DNA from: Hyperoplus lanceolatus
Lineage: Eukaryota > Chordata > Actinopteri > Uranoscopiformes > Ammodytidae
Assembly (NCBI GenBank): GCA_026929865.2
Contig: CM049413.1
Span: 18,252,501 to 18,316,500, forward strand
Length of the DNA stretch: 64,000 nucleotides
Reading direction: 5' to 3'
Shown: positions 23,712-43,336 of the stretch, one piece after another
How the letters are laid out: each line of letters begins with the position of its first letter
Numbering within the stretch: position 1 is the stretch's first letter
Position numbers and translations under genes: made by a program
The notes under the pieces: model-generated
What the model saw: the letters and a program-made list of their open reading frames with translations, nothing else
Databases searched by the model: none
What the model was told of the DNA's origin: nothing

Positions 23712-26700
23712 TTTTGTACCCCCCTGAACCCACTATCTCCACCCCTCCATATCCAATTTCTGGCTTTAAATAACTTGTTTCTGCATGGATGGACTGAAAT
23801 CATACCCAGGGTTGACATGTCGCAGATTTGTCTTCCGGAATTAATTTTCCTGACAGAACATATAAAGCTTTAATGAGTTTTTATTGCATATTGATCACAC
23901 ATTGATACCACCGGCAAAGCGTTTGGTATACATTATGCAGTGACGGGTCCTCTTTGACAGCTGCCGTCTGCGTGGAGGTTCGCTCTAGCTTACTGGAGCA
24001 TGCTATCTGGATCCGGTTATTCCTTTGGCTAAATTGAACTGTGTGGCAAGCAGATAATGCTGTGACGTGTTATAAGCAATGTAATAAGTATTATTCGTTA
24101 TAATGTATTGTTGTAAGCCTATAATGGGTACAGGCAGCTGAAACCTCAGTATTCAGGATAAAGCTGTACAAACGTCGAAGGTCTCAAGTTCCAATAGTGC
24201 TGGGGGAATTACAATTAGCCTTGGTTGCTGCCAGTTTAGTCTTTTTATTTATTTTTTTCCTCATTACATATAATCGACTGAAGTGTGCGTGGGTTCATCA
24301 TCCACTGCTTGTGTGACCTTGTTCTATAATTGCAGCTTGAAAAGTTTTTGATGGGATACAATTAATAATTCTGAGAAATGAGAATGAGATGTACTGGAGA
24401 GGAAATGTCTCAATTGACCTAAAATCACTTTTTATATGAATGAATACTCATCTTTTAAAGCATTCAACATGCATGGATTGAATTGGTGTTCTACCATGGT
24501 GGGAGTACTATCAAGATTATTGTTTAACAAGATGAGGAGTCTACAGCCACGGTATACTATTTGAAGCTATATTTAACCACAGGGGTGCTTTCTAATTGCT
24601 AACATTAGTATGCAAAACAACTCACAATAAAATGCTAACATGCTCTGTTGACCATGTTCACCATCTTAATTTAATGAAGTGTTAGCATGCTAACAATAGA
24701 AAATGACCTGCACAAAAAGTAAAGCCATTTGTTTTGCAAGCATTTTGTCTGTTTTAGAAAAAAACTGACATTTCAACCTTGAATGTTGTACCAGTCCATC
24801 AAGTCTATATCTAGAAGAATATCTAAAATATCAACGCAATGGTGCCGCTCGAGCGCTGCCATTTTTCTCTCAACACAAGACCTTGTTAAGGAGACTACAC
24901 ACAGCAGTTTATCTCTCACACGGAAATTATTCTGTTGACCAAGCACTGGACTGCAGTGTGTCCACTCTTTGGGGCGGCTTGGTACCCCAACAAAGGGTGC
25001 CACAAATAGATGCGGCTCGGATTGCTTGAGCCGCACCTAACCAAACCAAACCGAACCGCTCAGTGGAACTGAAACAGGTTTGATGCACTGCCCCATCTTT
25101 GGCAACATGTCCAGTTTGCACTGAATATTAAACATCATGCAATAGCACAAAAAGAGCCCTGATGTGTGTAGAATTAAAGGATGGACGGATGTCAAAAAGA
25201 TAAAGATTTAAATAAAGAAGCCCTATAGTATACATTACAACTAGTGGCTCCACACTCAGGGGTGTTGGCCCCCAGGCAGTGAGGACCCTCCAAGAGGAGA
25301 GGGGATTAGTTAGAGGGGGGGATTAAAGGCACCTCCCTCAATTCAATGGCTAATCAAACATGTACCCTCTCATCTCTTTCATCCCTCCATCCTCTCTCTT
25401 ACTTTGTTTATTTAATGAGGACAAGCTGTTAACTGACATCGAGTGACATTGGTTGAAAGTGCTTCAATCAGCTTATGTCCATACTTAGCTAGCACGATAC
25501 CGCATAATTTCTCATTAGAATGAAGCTAACCGTCCCATCATTGGCGGTGGCAGAGCAAAGATGCAAAGGCAAGGACATAAGAGTATTAGAGCAATACACA
25601 TTGATGCAATTAACAGTGAAGGAATCTGCTTATCTGTGAGCCTGTTAATCTCAGTACTGTGTGCTAACAATGTAAAGTATTTTGCCAAGACCATTTTCTC
25701 TGCACATCCACTGTATACTTCTAACACAAGGTGGTTCATAAGCGATTGGTAGGATGTGAACATAATGTTTTACAGAAAGTCTCTGTAGCTCGAGGCTCCT
25801 TTCAACTTTTCTGCTATTTCCGTAATGGCTTCCCCCTTGGTAAGCATGATCCTTCTGACTGTGTGTTAGGTATGTATGTTTAAAGATGAGCCGAGAACAA
25901 TTTGTTAGTTGATAATTACCAAATTAAATGGGTGAGAATTATGTTGTAAATGGAATGCACCCCAATGGGGTTTTTTTTTTGGGGGGGACAGTTCCTCTGC
26001 CAAAGATCAATGCTCTAAAAACAGAAACTCAGCATTGTAGACTATAGCTAATACAATGGCTGCTTTGCTCATTAAATTGACAGCAGATTAATGTATGCAG
26101 CGGGGGCTTAATTGGTCCATACATCCTGGTGATGAGCCCGCCCTCGTCACTGAGCTATTACACACTTATCTAACATGCAGCGCAGAGGACAAAAGGCCTA
26201 CTACATACTCATGTCTAGGTTCAAGCATGTGTGTCACGAGGCTGAGAGCACATGAATTACAGTGAAAATCACATGACATTTAACTGATGAACACAGGCAA
26301 TTGGATCACATATAAAAGTAAAAAGAAATCCCCCCACAGGCCTTAAAGAGAGGCTGAAATATTGCTTGAGTACGGAAACCTTATTGCTCTGAATGGAGAG
26401 AGGGCAATGTGTTCTGCATGGTAAATATCCTCCTTCTCCATAGCCATATTCACATCCCACTCACATGTGACCGGTCAATGCAATTGCATAGGGCAATGAA
26501 GATTGAGAGTGCAGCCGCAGCGCCGCACTGGAAGGCAGGGCCTATATATCAGTGGGGAGCATGCCTAGGAATTTCCATGTTTAACCGTTGAGGAATGTTC
26601 TGCATTACAATCCGTACAGGGAGAACCTGTTATTGTGCGTCTGATGCTTCTTATCTTTCCCTCGAAACAGGTGTGACAAACAAATAAAAAAAAGGATCCA

Positions 26701-27231
26701 TCTATATGTCGAGACCGACGCAACTGTGCTAATAAAATATGAAAAGGGCATGAATAGAAAGTAGCTTTAGCCTCCTACGAATACCATCAGTGTGACAGAA
26801 TCCTGCCTCTTTTTTTTTTTATATATTTCTGCCCCCACCACTATAAACCCGTGTCTGTGATCTGCTATTTTGGCACCATGACGAGGTGGTATTCTTAGTG
26901 CCATGATATTAAGTCGTCTGGTTTTAAGGGAGGCGAGGCAGGAGTGACAGCTCCGAAACAAGCGTTTGACACTAAAACCGTGGCTAATGCTAATTCCTCT
27001 GGTGCTGGTGAAAACATTAATCTTCAGTAATGACACAAAGGCCGACTGTGAAGAGGAGGGAGCGACTTTCTGCCCCATCCCCTTGACAGCCTCACTCACT
27101 CCCATAACTCCTTCTTTTCAATTTGCTCTTCAAATAGAAAAAACACTGAAAAAACTGTTCATGTTAAAATGACTAGAATTAAAAATGACAAGTCAATGTG
27201 ACACCTACATAAAGGACTGTATCAGTGTAGA
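23708..27231. other. Non-coding stretch with one degenerate repeat
   Basis: No gene was supported. It includes the possible transposon remnant at 24785-25090 and a T-G homopolymer junction near 25971-25987. Confidence 0.45.
24785..25090 (-). mobile_element. Probable degenerate DNA-transposon end
   Basis: On the minus strand the block reads GTTCCACTGAGCGGTTCGG, then repeated GGTTTGGTT words, a GTGCGGCTC..GAGCCGCA hairpin (arms 25011-25018 and 25028-25035) and GGGGTACCAAGCCGCCCC. This TIR-like, CG-rich design is typical of fish DNA-transposon termini and unlike the AT-rich surroundings. An 87-codon minus-strand frame (24773-25036) overlaps it. It contains the peptide MAALERHHCVDILDILLDID, which could be the beginning of an element-encoded protein, but I do not recognise it. 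No second terminus or target duplication was found. Confidence 0.35.
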
Positions 27232-27255
27232 GTGTGTGTGTGTGTGTGTGTGTGT
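27232..27255. repeat. (TG)n microsatellite
   Basis: Short uninterrupted TG array. A second, imperfect GTGTGC tract lies at about 27571-27598. Confidence 0.9.
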
Positions 27256-28228
27256 CCACAGGAAACATTTTTGAATAACCATTGAGAATGTCCTTCTTAC
27301 TCACATTCTGAAAAGCATTACGCCCGGTAAGAAGAAAAACATTTAACAAGAGCTGAAAGAAAAAAAAAATTAAATCAGTAATGGAGGTCACGGGTGGCTA
27401 GCATCCACACACTTACAATTGTACACAAAAAACAGAAAATGGATTTGCAGTGTCTACTTGTGCCTCTGCTTGTGCAAATACTTGGCTAAAGATATTTCTC
27501 ACAGTGCAATTTACCGGTCCAGCGAGACATTTCCATTTCAACTGAAGGGTTTTGTTAGTCACAGACTCTGGCGTGTGCGTGCGTGTGTGTGTGTGTGCAA
27601 GTGCGCAAGTGTGAATGTGCGAAAGTGCGCGCAGCATCAGGCGAAGAAGAGATTGAAAGAGAGAGCTTCAAACTGCAGCGGAATGAGTCAGAAGGGGGGG
27701 ATTAGCGAGGGGTTATAAGCCTGTTGTAGGAGTTAGGGCCTTTTTAGTTGAAGATCAGAAGGCAGCAGCACTAGTATACTACAGCCAAATCAGACGCTGT
27801 GTTCTTCCCACACTACTGCTTCTCCGCATAGTTGTTGGTTGTAGTGCCAGACTCTCAAAGTAGGGGAAAAATATGCACTTTAATTATTGAGATGCAACCG
27901 AAATGCATATGAAGAAGGAAAAAAGTGAACAGGGTTGATTGCACCCATGTGGCGACAAAGTGACAGGTATACTTTTCACTAATCAAAAGCACACAAATTA
28001 GGGGAACAAAACCCAGTGGACGGCATTGTATGTTTACATGACTGACACAATCAGCCACAAATCATTAACCCAGTAGAGACATGTGTCTAGCGCATAACTG
28101 ACAGGTTAAATTACACCGTTGTTGTCGGTGAATATTCATGTCATGCTATCTAGAAGGAAAACGTGACGCATCCGTCTTGCTCGTCCCTTATGTCATACAG
28201 GTAAGTAGAATGCCACACACATGGGCAT

Positions 28229-28251
28229 ACACACACACACACACACGCACG
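28229..28251. repeat. (CA)n microsatellite
   Basis: Short CA array ending in CGCACG. Confidence 0.85.
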
Positions 28252-28979
28252 CTTTCATGCATGCTCTTCCACGTGAAACCGTGCGTTAATTAATAGAACA
28301 TCTCAAACATCCTGTTTCATGTTAGTAAATGAAGTGATAACGAGTGTGACTGATGAAAGCAGGGCATGCTTTAGCCCTCTCTGCCCAAAAATGCTATTCA
28401 TGTCTTCAGGTCTAGAGCCCGGATGACTTAAGTACCACTGCAGGATTGGCCTTTTCCCTCCAGTTAGGCTTAGTTATTTTAGACATCTTCCAAAACGAGC
28501 AGCAATCGAGTACACATATTTCACACTGTATAGCTAAATTGCCCGGTTGCCAAGATGGATTCGCTTGTGGACTGTCTGGGTCTATGGTGGTTATAAAGAA
28601 TTAAAGCCTGCTAAAAAAAAAGTCTGAGACGTTTTTTGTTTGTTTTTCATTTAGAAAATAAGTCATTTTGGGGTGGGAGACATAATTAATTGTGTCCAAG
28701 ATTCTGATCTAAAGTAATTTAATCCCAGTGATGCCAAAATAACTGTGTTCAGATTTAGCGCATTGCTATGTGTCACTGTAACTTAACTGTGGGATTGGGA
28801 GTAAAGATACCCTCCGAAGATGGATGAGGCTATACTTTGGGAAGTGTTATAATCATGTGTAAATGAGTAGGAACATGAATGAGTATTTTCTATTGACATG
28901 TGCATGAATATGATGGAATATCCTGCCAGGAAGTAGACAGGGATGGTGATGACAGATAATTCCATTTAAACAGCAAAAA

Positions 28980-30261
<1,282 letters not shown>

Positions 30262-30621
30262 TTAAAGCTATAATGTGTAACTTATGTTGGCCCCATGAGG
30301 AATTCTGAGTAAATACAACGACACCGTCAGCGCATCTACATGAGGTAAGCCTTTGGTAATTGTGCACATAGTTTAAATCGTCTGCTGTACGTCCAGGTTA
30401 GCAATAGGATCAACAAATGAAACATTGTGTGGGCGCTTCATGAGCGCCTGTGCCAGTGTCAGGGGTCGACACCAGTTTGTAAATGCTGCCATACCGAAAA
30501 ATACAGAGACAGTGTTGTTGAGCTGATGGGCTTAATGAAGTTTATTTCAACTTATTTTGCAGTGGCTTTAATGGAACATAAATTCATTTATATGAAACAA
30601 AGTTACACACTGTAGCTTTAA
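30262..30621. mobile_element. TTAA-type MITE, copy 2
   Basis: A 352-bp insert lies between TTAA at 30262-30265 and TTAA at 30618-30621. The ends AGCTATAATGTGTAACTT and AAGTTACACACTGTAGCT are inverted repeats with few mismatches. The interior is recognisably the same as the copy at 16614-16981 when that copy is reverse-complemented: AATTCTGAGTAA, CATCTACATGAGG-like, CACCAGTTTGTAAATGCTGCCAT. The ends are better preserved here than in copy 1, suggesting a younger insertion. It has no coding capacity. Confidence 0.85.
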
Positions 30622-33221
<2,600 letters not shown>

Positions 33222-33285
<64 letters not shown>

Positions 33286-33286
33286 C
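33222..33286. repeat. (GA)n microsatellite
   Basis: AGAGAG array with minor AAG interruptions. Confidence 0.93.
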
Positions 33287-33603
33287 AGCGAGATGGTGTG
33301 GTTAGAGTGTGTATTGGCAGTCTGTTTTTCCACATTGTTCCTATATTCAGTCGTTTAATTTTTTTTCCTTATTCAAAATGAGGATTTAAGAGTAGAGGGT
33401 GTCATAAACTGTACAGCACACTAAGTTACTTAACGTTATCCTTGTGTTTTCCTCCCAATAAGTTTTTCTCGCCTCACTTGACTTCTTTTCTTTTTGAGTT
33501 CTTAGATATAAGCAATTAACTTGATGAATGCACCTTCCTTGTATAATGGCACCACACTATTTATTATTTTCCTTTAATCATCATCCTTTAAGTAAACGAT
33601 CAG

Positions 33604-33731
<128 letters not shown>

Positions 33732-35826
33732 TGTTTGCGTGTGGGGGCTGTCTCCCTCTGGCATTGTGACAGCCATATGACTAGTTGTAATTGCCTGTTC
33801 CACTCAACACAGTGTGGGGTTAATAATGCCAGTAGCCTCGTATTCCTGCCGTCACCTTCTGCTGTCCAGCTCTGACAGTGACTCTCACTCCAGAAGGCCA
33901 CACACATACTGTGTTTAATTGTGTCACTTTTTGGGGTATTACGATCAACTTACATTCAAGGGGACTTAACGTGAACTGTGTGCTGTCCTACAAATCGCCT
34001 CTTTGAGTAAAATAAAGTTTTCTGAACTAATCTAATTGAAACATAAGCAGTTCTTTCCTAACCCTAACCCAACCTTTACCTTAACACTGACCCAAAAATC
34101 AGCATTTTACCAATTGGGGGGGCCACAGTTGTTTCCCCAATTTCACAAGCTGTCCCCAATCAACTGGGGTTGAGTCCAGTGTGTGTCGCTGAAAGTGATT
34201 TAAGTTGTACCAACACAAAAGCACACACGGTATACTTGTTATCCTATAACTGCGTGAATAAGTTAACTACACAGTGAATTCTACAATGAGAACCACACAT
34301 TTAACTACACACATGTCGATGCACTCTTTCACAATGATTCATGAGGTCTGACATGCACTCTCATCCCCTCAATAGGTATTTACAGCCATTTAACCTTGCC
34401 TTTACTGTGGATAACATAGACAGACAACATATTGAGTACAAGGCCGTTGCAGTTATACCAGTCCTCAGCAGGTTCCCCAGTATATGTCTAAAGTATTTGT
34501 GTATCAGGGCTGGTCTGCGTACTGTATGAGAGTATCCCATAGGTTTAGATCAGGTTAATCCTACAGAAGCAAGTCCCTAATAGCCATTCATATTTATTAT
34601 ATTTGCTTCATCATAAATAACCTGAAAAGCATTAATCACAGCATTAACCATCGGAATTACTGTTGAAATAAATGTAGTCGAGGCAAGGATCCCACAAGCT
34701 ACAATCTCATCATAGCTTAAGCTCAACAGGATTGAAAAAAAAATATAGCAGGGTTTTAATACGCCATCGGCTGCTATGGTTTGCTGATAATCATACCGAT
34801 CATCAAATCTGCCCAGGAACACACATCAGTTGGCGCTGGTCTACTGAACTGAGATAGTATCATTTCAGTGAATATATGTATATATATATTACGGACTGTG
34901 TGATGTTAATTCACAAACGTTGTATATGAATCTGTTTTAGGTAAGTGAAATATTTAATCACCCTCCCTTCAAAAAAAATCCCAACAGATGGACACGTTTG
35001 TTGAGAAAACAAAAGCAAACAACCCGCGGCTTTCCCCTAATTATAGAAAAAAGTCTGTGTGCTGAGCCGCGCATGTTCTGTGAGTTTGTCTTACAAGACG
35101 TGCCAGTTTAGCAGAGCATGATTTAGTAAATGAGATCAGGTCCAACGGGGGACACTCACAACAACGGGCATTTTATAACAAGATACTTTGATGTTTAACA
35201 CGCCGGCTTGGTTGAGTGAGCATTGCTGCTCCACTTCCAAAAAAAGGATATGCCATCTCCATTAAAAAGACCCCGCTCGACCCGTTTCCCAAGTGACGTG
35301 CGAGAGATTGGCAGCATCTAATTACATTCTGAGGGCGGCCTATTTCCTTTAAGGTACTAGGGGTACTATTTGACGAAAAAGAGCATTGCTTTGAATCTCC
35401 CGGGGATCACTAACGTGCTAGTTTTTTTTAAGGATCAGCGGCTAAATTGGGTCCGGGAGAAAGTTGCTGATGGTGTGGTGAGAGGAGATGTCGCTGATGT
35501 GATTCTGGAAACCGCTGGGTGGAATTTTTAAAAAAAACGCTGTCAGGCTGCGAGCAATGAAAACCTATCCAAGCATCACCAGGGATTTACTAGGGCACCA
35601 TATAGGGAGCCTTATAAGGTATTAATGGTTGACATGTAATGCTATAGTCGACCGGCTGTGTAGTGTACTAAAAAGCTCCATATGTATCTAAGAGGGGGAT
35701 TATGTAAGAGGTCATGCTGGCCAGTTGGTTGTATGCATGTGCACAAATAAGGCTGAACATGTTTCTTGTGCAGTTAAAAATTGAGAATACCAAGTGCTTT
35801 CTCCATTGATTTCTATCTTTTTTCTA
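33732..35826. other. Non-coding stretch
   Basis: No gene was found. Part of it (35240-35540) is listed as a candidate regulatory element. Confidence 0.5.
35240..35540. promoter_or_regulatory. Candidate conserved regulatory element
   Basis: A tract of balanced composition with few homopolymers contains AAGTGACGTGCG (CRE/E-box-like), CATCTAATTACATTC (homeodomain core), CTCCCGGGGATCAC and GATCAGCGGCTAAATTGG. All frames are interrupted. This is inference from composition and needs cross-species alignment. Confidence 0.22.
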
Positions 35827-36111
35827 TTTTTTTTTTTTTTTTTAACCTTTATTTATACAGGTAAATCCCATTGAGTCCGAAGACTCTTTTTCAAGGGAGA
35901 CCTGTTCCCATTTACATGTTACCATTCACACACACATTCATACACCGATAGCAGGCTAACTATCGACATTCACACGAGGCAAGGAGGGTGAAGTGTCTTG
36001 CCCAAGGACACAACAACTATGACACAGGTGGCAGGGCGAGGATCGAACCTCGAACCTCCAACCCTTTGATCATCAGCCGACCCGCTCTACCAACTGAGCC
36101 ACAGTCGCCCC
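35827..36111 (-). mobile_element. tRNA-headed SINE, full-length-like
   Basis: Read from 36111 leftward, the head GGGGCGACTGTGGCTCAGTT holds a good RNA polymerase III A box (TGGCTCAGTTGG). About 40 bases on comes a B box (GGTTCGATCCT), giving the internal promoter of a tRNA-derived SINE. A body follows with CCTTGGGCAAGACACTTCACCC-type sequence familiar from fish SINEs, then a 3' part ending ATTTACCTGTATAAATAAAG and an A-rich tail (T run at 35827-35843 on the plus strand). No clear target duplication was found. The tRNA-like head is not a functional tRNA gene: the acceptor half is missing. Confidence 0.8.
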
Positions 36112-36438
36112 ATCTAGTCCTTTCAAGACACACTGCTATGTATAGGAATACTAACACAATACAATCCTAGGATATCCTTCAACTTTACACAATGCATTGT
36201 GCATGGTCATATCCATTATTTTTTTTTAAAAGCATGGGGTTACATGAGTGAGACATATAGCAATAGGGCAGGTAGCCCCTGTTGAGAAAAATATAGCTAA
36301 GGAGAAATATCTTCGGATGGGGGAAATCTGCTGAGCTGAACAGTAATATAACGAGATTGTATGTGTCACAGCGTGTCCCAGCGTGTGCATGAAGTATGTA
36401 TGTGGCTGTCGCAGCTGTGTGGAAAGCATGGTAGCTTG

Positions 36439-37543
<1,105 letters not shown>

Positions 37544-37795
37544 ATTGCGATATTCTTCTGAATCCACATATGATATACAAAGGAAATAATGCCAAAAAAT
37601 GCTTGTCCAACCCGATTCCTCTTAAAATCATACCATTTTAACCTATGTATATGCGTCACTCGTAAACAGTGCAAATTAGACAGCTTCAGAGATGTTGGTC
37701 GGCGTACAGCCAGGCTATCCGTTTTTCGCCCTTCCTTTGATCTACGTATAAGTAAAATAAGTAAAGTTCCTCTTTCACTTTTAGAATATCGCAAT
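37544..37795. mobile_element. Possible small MITE with 13-bp TIRs
   Basis: ATTGCGATATTCT at 37544-37556 is matched by its exact reverse complement AGAATATCGCAAT at 37783-37795, enclosing about 225 bp. The enclosed DNA has more CG dinucleotides than its neighbours and is open on both strands (92 and 102 codons) without any known domain. No clear target duplication is visible, so the element call is tentative. Confidence 0.4.
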
Positions 37796-40700
37796 TGCTT
37801 GTGCATCCAAACTACAGTGCAGGCATATACAATATTGGCTTGTTTTGAGCAATTGGTTTGTTTTACCGCGGCAGCTGTTGTTCACAATGCAGATTAGGAA
37901 TGAGTCGCGGATAATGAAGCTAGACATTTTCACTAATATGATCAGGCTGCTAATGTAGATGGTCCAGATAAACCATACTCATGAAGGGCGCATGCTGCCA
38001 CTGTGCCAAATGCCTGCACACAGTGGCTGTGAGTGAGCGGGTATTATTTCATAATCCCGGTGGCCTCTCACTCCAAGTTGAATTACACCGCTGGCCTCTG
38101 CAACGCTCTCATTTCATCTACCTGTCTAATAGTTGCAGAGTGAGCGGCAGGGCAACATGATGACAAAGCCTGTGCGAGGTCACATTACACAACACATCTG
38201 TGAGAGGGGGAACCACATTCTGGCCTCAAAAGACCTGTAATTCTCTCCGCGGAAATTTAGATTCATGTTATTAACTGCACTAACTCATTTGTAGACATTT
38301 AAAGCTGCTAGGGATGAATGTGATCAGCAATGGTTATGTGTTATTTTTAACTTTAATGTCTTCCATGTTTTTGGTTCCTTTTTGATGGCACCTTTTATAA
38401 AGGCCCTTATGAACAATGGTACCACTTGGCTCCATGGGGTTTGCTACACATGTCGAGAAAAGCTGTACATCTTTTGTTTTTCTCTTAAATACAATAGCTC
38501 CTAAAACTATTGGCATACAAATTGGTACATTCAGAAAATCAGCACATTATTAAGTATTATCACGGGCTACTGTTGTTAAAGGGGACACCAAATAAATATC
38601 CACATTTTAACAGATAAGGTTATCTTAATACCTTGGTTGACCAATTATCCACCATGTTTCCAGTATATTCAAAGGGCACTATGGGAGCAGTTCCCCTCTC
38701 CTAAAACACATTTTGGACCTGCTTCAATCCTCTTCACTTATAAAATGTGATGAGTGCTACCTATCAGTTGCTTTATACAGCTCAAAGCCAAATTTGAAAG
38801 GTGGCATGAGAGCAAACTAAGCATGTCAAGATGTGAATAAAAAGGCACAAATACAGGTCCAGATTTGCTGCAGGTGGCTACAAACTGAGTCCAAGATGTG
38901 TCATTTCAGGGTGAAAATGGTTTTTCAACACAATTTTTGCAGAGACCCCGAGCTGTATAGGACCGTGGGACTCCACTTGACGAATGTACAGTGATGGCAA
39001 AACGGAAGATGGCGGTCCAAAGGGAAATAAGAGAAACAGCTAGAGCTCCGTGTAAGCTCTGAAATCAGTCACACAGACACACACATACTCCGCAAACAAA
39101 GTCACTTTACGTTGTCAGTGCCAACATCCCCACTGTCATGTAAGGACATACAGATGACTTTAGTGGCCGAGAGACTACCGACTGCAGGAGCACAAGAGCA
39201 ATCAACTGGGATTGGATAAAGCCACCAACACCATTACTCTTGAAAAAAAATTGTACTCTACACAAAATCACATCGCACCACGCACGGGCACTCTGCAACA
39301 CTTACATACCCTGCAAGGTCCGGGGCCCCTATCGGAGTGGAAAATTGAGGTTCTGGTGAAGTAGATGGAAGTTGGCATGTGGTATTAAATAGATTTAGTG
39401 TATTGATCTACCCCCTGCATCTCCTTTGAAGCAGTTCTCTCAGGTTGTATAGCAGTTTGGCAACCAGTCCAAGGTGTTGCGGGCTGTGTACTGTAACTTT
39501 AGTTTTCAGGTTATTTTAGGGAACAGAGCATTCAGAGCTCTCTACATCTAACACTCAGATGATCAAGTAGATGTCTACACCCTTCAAATAAAACCAAATT
39601 GCCAATCCCCCATGTCCAATGATTTAGGCTGGTAAACATGTAGCAATATGTTGTAGTCCATATCTTGTATGTCAAATACAATTGGATTTGAAAGCCTGCA
39701 ATGATAGTTCGAAGTGAAATCTAGCCATCTCCACTTTAACTCAAAGTAGGCACATGAAAATATTGGTGAATGTATCCCAACTATGACGAGAAATCTATTC
39801 GAGATTGGGCACGTAGTAGTCTTTGAAATGTTTTGACATTGCTTTGGGCGTTGTTTCTTGGAGCAGAGCAGCAGTCTACAAAGCAGAAAATGAAAGAATG
39901 TTGGATGAAAGTGAGATCACCAAACCTCTGTAGCCCGCCCCTCACATCTGCTCATCTGGTAACTTAGCCATCAGGTTTTGGCAAGGATGTAGAAGATAAA
40001 AGAGAGGTTATATTGTAGGAGTTGTACTCTAAATTAGTGGAACAGTATTTTAACTGGATGCTGCTACTTGCAGCTGCATAGCTTGTTCCTTTCTTTCTTT
40101 TTTCTATCAGCCTCCCACCTCAAGAATGCTTCTCTCTTGACATGAGCCTTTTCAACAGTATCGAGAATGTCTCTCTGTGTGCAGTCTTAAGCTATTACAG
40201 TCTAACCTCTGAATAGCTCTCTTGTCAACTTTCTCTTTGTTTCTCTCCTTCTCTCTTTGTAATAATTACTGTATATAGGGCAGTTCAAAAGAAATCCAGA
40301 ATTTGACAGTGAGGGATGCATCTTGTCCTTGGAGTGCAAACAAACACACACAAGATACTCAATCAATCTCCATTAGGCTCCATTCCGAGACTTTACCATG
40401 CACGAAAAAACACCATAATACAGCTTGCACCATGGAGATTTGGCTAATTGTCTCCATGGCAACTCTGTGTGCTGTCAAATGTATACGCACCTGCCACACT
40501 GTGATTCTACCCAGCATGCCTTTGGGCAAGAATTCCACCTGTCCACTGTGTTTCCTCTAAGAACACACAAGCTGCGGCTTTGGCAAGCCATTGGACCTGG
40601 GGAGGTTTTCCACAAACACTCACACAGACAAACTTCTCAGGCATGGATAATAACACACGCCTCAACAACATACATAATGAGCAGTTACTAATGAAACATG

Positions 40701-41515
40701 AACACTGGCAGCACATAAAAGCATGTTAACCCTACATGCCTGGCATCATCACTTAGCCTTTATTCAAACGGACACATTCCAAGAAGACATTTTATTTACA
40801 GCAACATACCTGGGAGTTTGTTATAGAAGCCCTTACTGTAGATACATTCTGGCTGATACTTTGTCAAAGATGTCTCCCTCTTTTACCAAAGACAGATGTT
40901 GTCAGGAGTCAGGGGGAAAAGATAGTGTGGAGCATGCCTATAGTTGATATATTACTGTCACACTAACAACTGCAATTCTAGTGACATAAATTAATAATGT
41001 TAGCCAAACAAATACAGCGAAACACTGTATATTACTGTATATAACTGTATGTACTACTTATAATACATAACCTCATGTAAGGTGTTGCTGTTTACAAATT
41101 GTTTTCTCCTAGTTCCCCAAATAAAAGCCTATGAAACCTGACTTTTGCAATATTCCTTTTAGTTTCCCACTAAAGGCACAGCAATGCACGAGAAGTCGCT
41201 TTTAGCAAGTCTGCACTCGGAGCAGTGGACACACAAGCATGCACACATCAGATCCCATCACATCACCCCCACAAAGGAGTCCAGAGTATTTCCATCAGCT
41301 TGGCAGAGCCCAGCATTCCACTTGTTGGCCTGCACACACCAAGCGCCCTCCTCCATAAGGAGCCATAATAGAGGACGATGGGTGTCACAGCGGGCCACTC
41401 CACTCATGACGAGGCCAATGTGCTAAGGCAGATGAGTCTGTGCACTTTGAACGCTGAGTTAAGCAGTGGAACTAGACCCCGGCTTGTGTTGGAACTGCAA
41501 ACGGAAGCAACTGTA

Positions 41516-41518
<3 letters not shown>
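37796..41518. other. Non-coding stretch
   Basis: No gene was found. The first part (37975-38270) is listed as a candidate regulatory element. The rest is AT-rich single-copy-looking DNA. Confidence 0.5.
37975..38270. promoter_or_regulatory. Candidate conserved regulatory element
   Basis: This low-homopolymer tract contains GTGAGCGGGTATTATTTCATAA, CCTCTCACTCCAAGTTGAATTACA, CATCTACCTGTC (E-box-like), AGGTCACATTACACAACACATCTG (nuclear-receptor half-site) and a repeat of the GAGTGAGCGG word. No frame stays open. The regulatory role is inference only. Confidence 0.25.

Positions 41519-41552
<34 letters not shown>
41519..41552. repeat. (TG)n microsatellite
   Basis: Uninterrupted TG array of 34 bp. 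Confidence 0.93.
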
Positions 41553-43148
<1,596 letters not shown>

Positions 43149-43263
43149 GGGAGGGAGGGGTGTCAGAGGAACAATGGCCCAGCCAGGGTGCACTGATCCA
43201 GGCAAGACCAAGCTGTCGCCTGGCCCCTGCTCCATATGCACTATTTAAACAGCATGCATGTGT

Positions 43264-43272
43264 GCGCACGCG

Positions 43273-43334
<62 letters not shown>
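43264..43334. repeat. (CA)n microsatellite with GCGCAC leader
   Basis: CGCACGCGCACGCAC grades into uninterrupted CA. It is complementary to the GT array about 120 bp upstream. Confidence 0.96.

Positions 43335-43336
<2 letters not shown>

Noticed and set aside
36020-36111. tRNA gene
   Set aside because: A and B boxes are present, but the sequence continues into a SINE body and does not form a complete tRNA with a matching acceptor stem.
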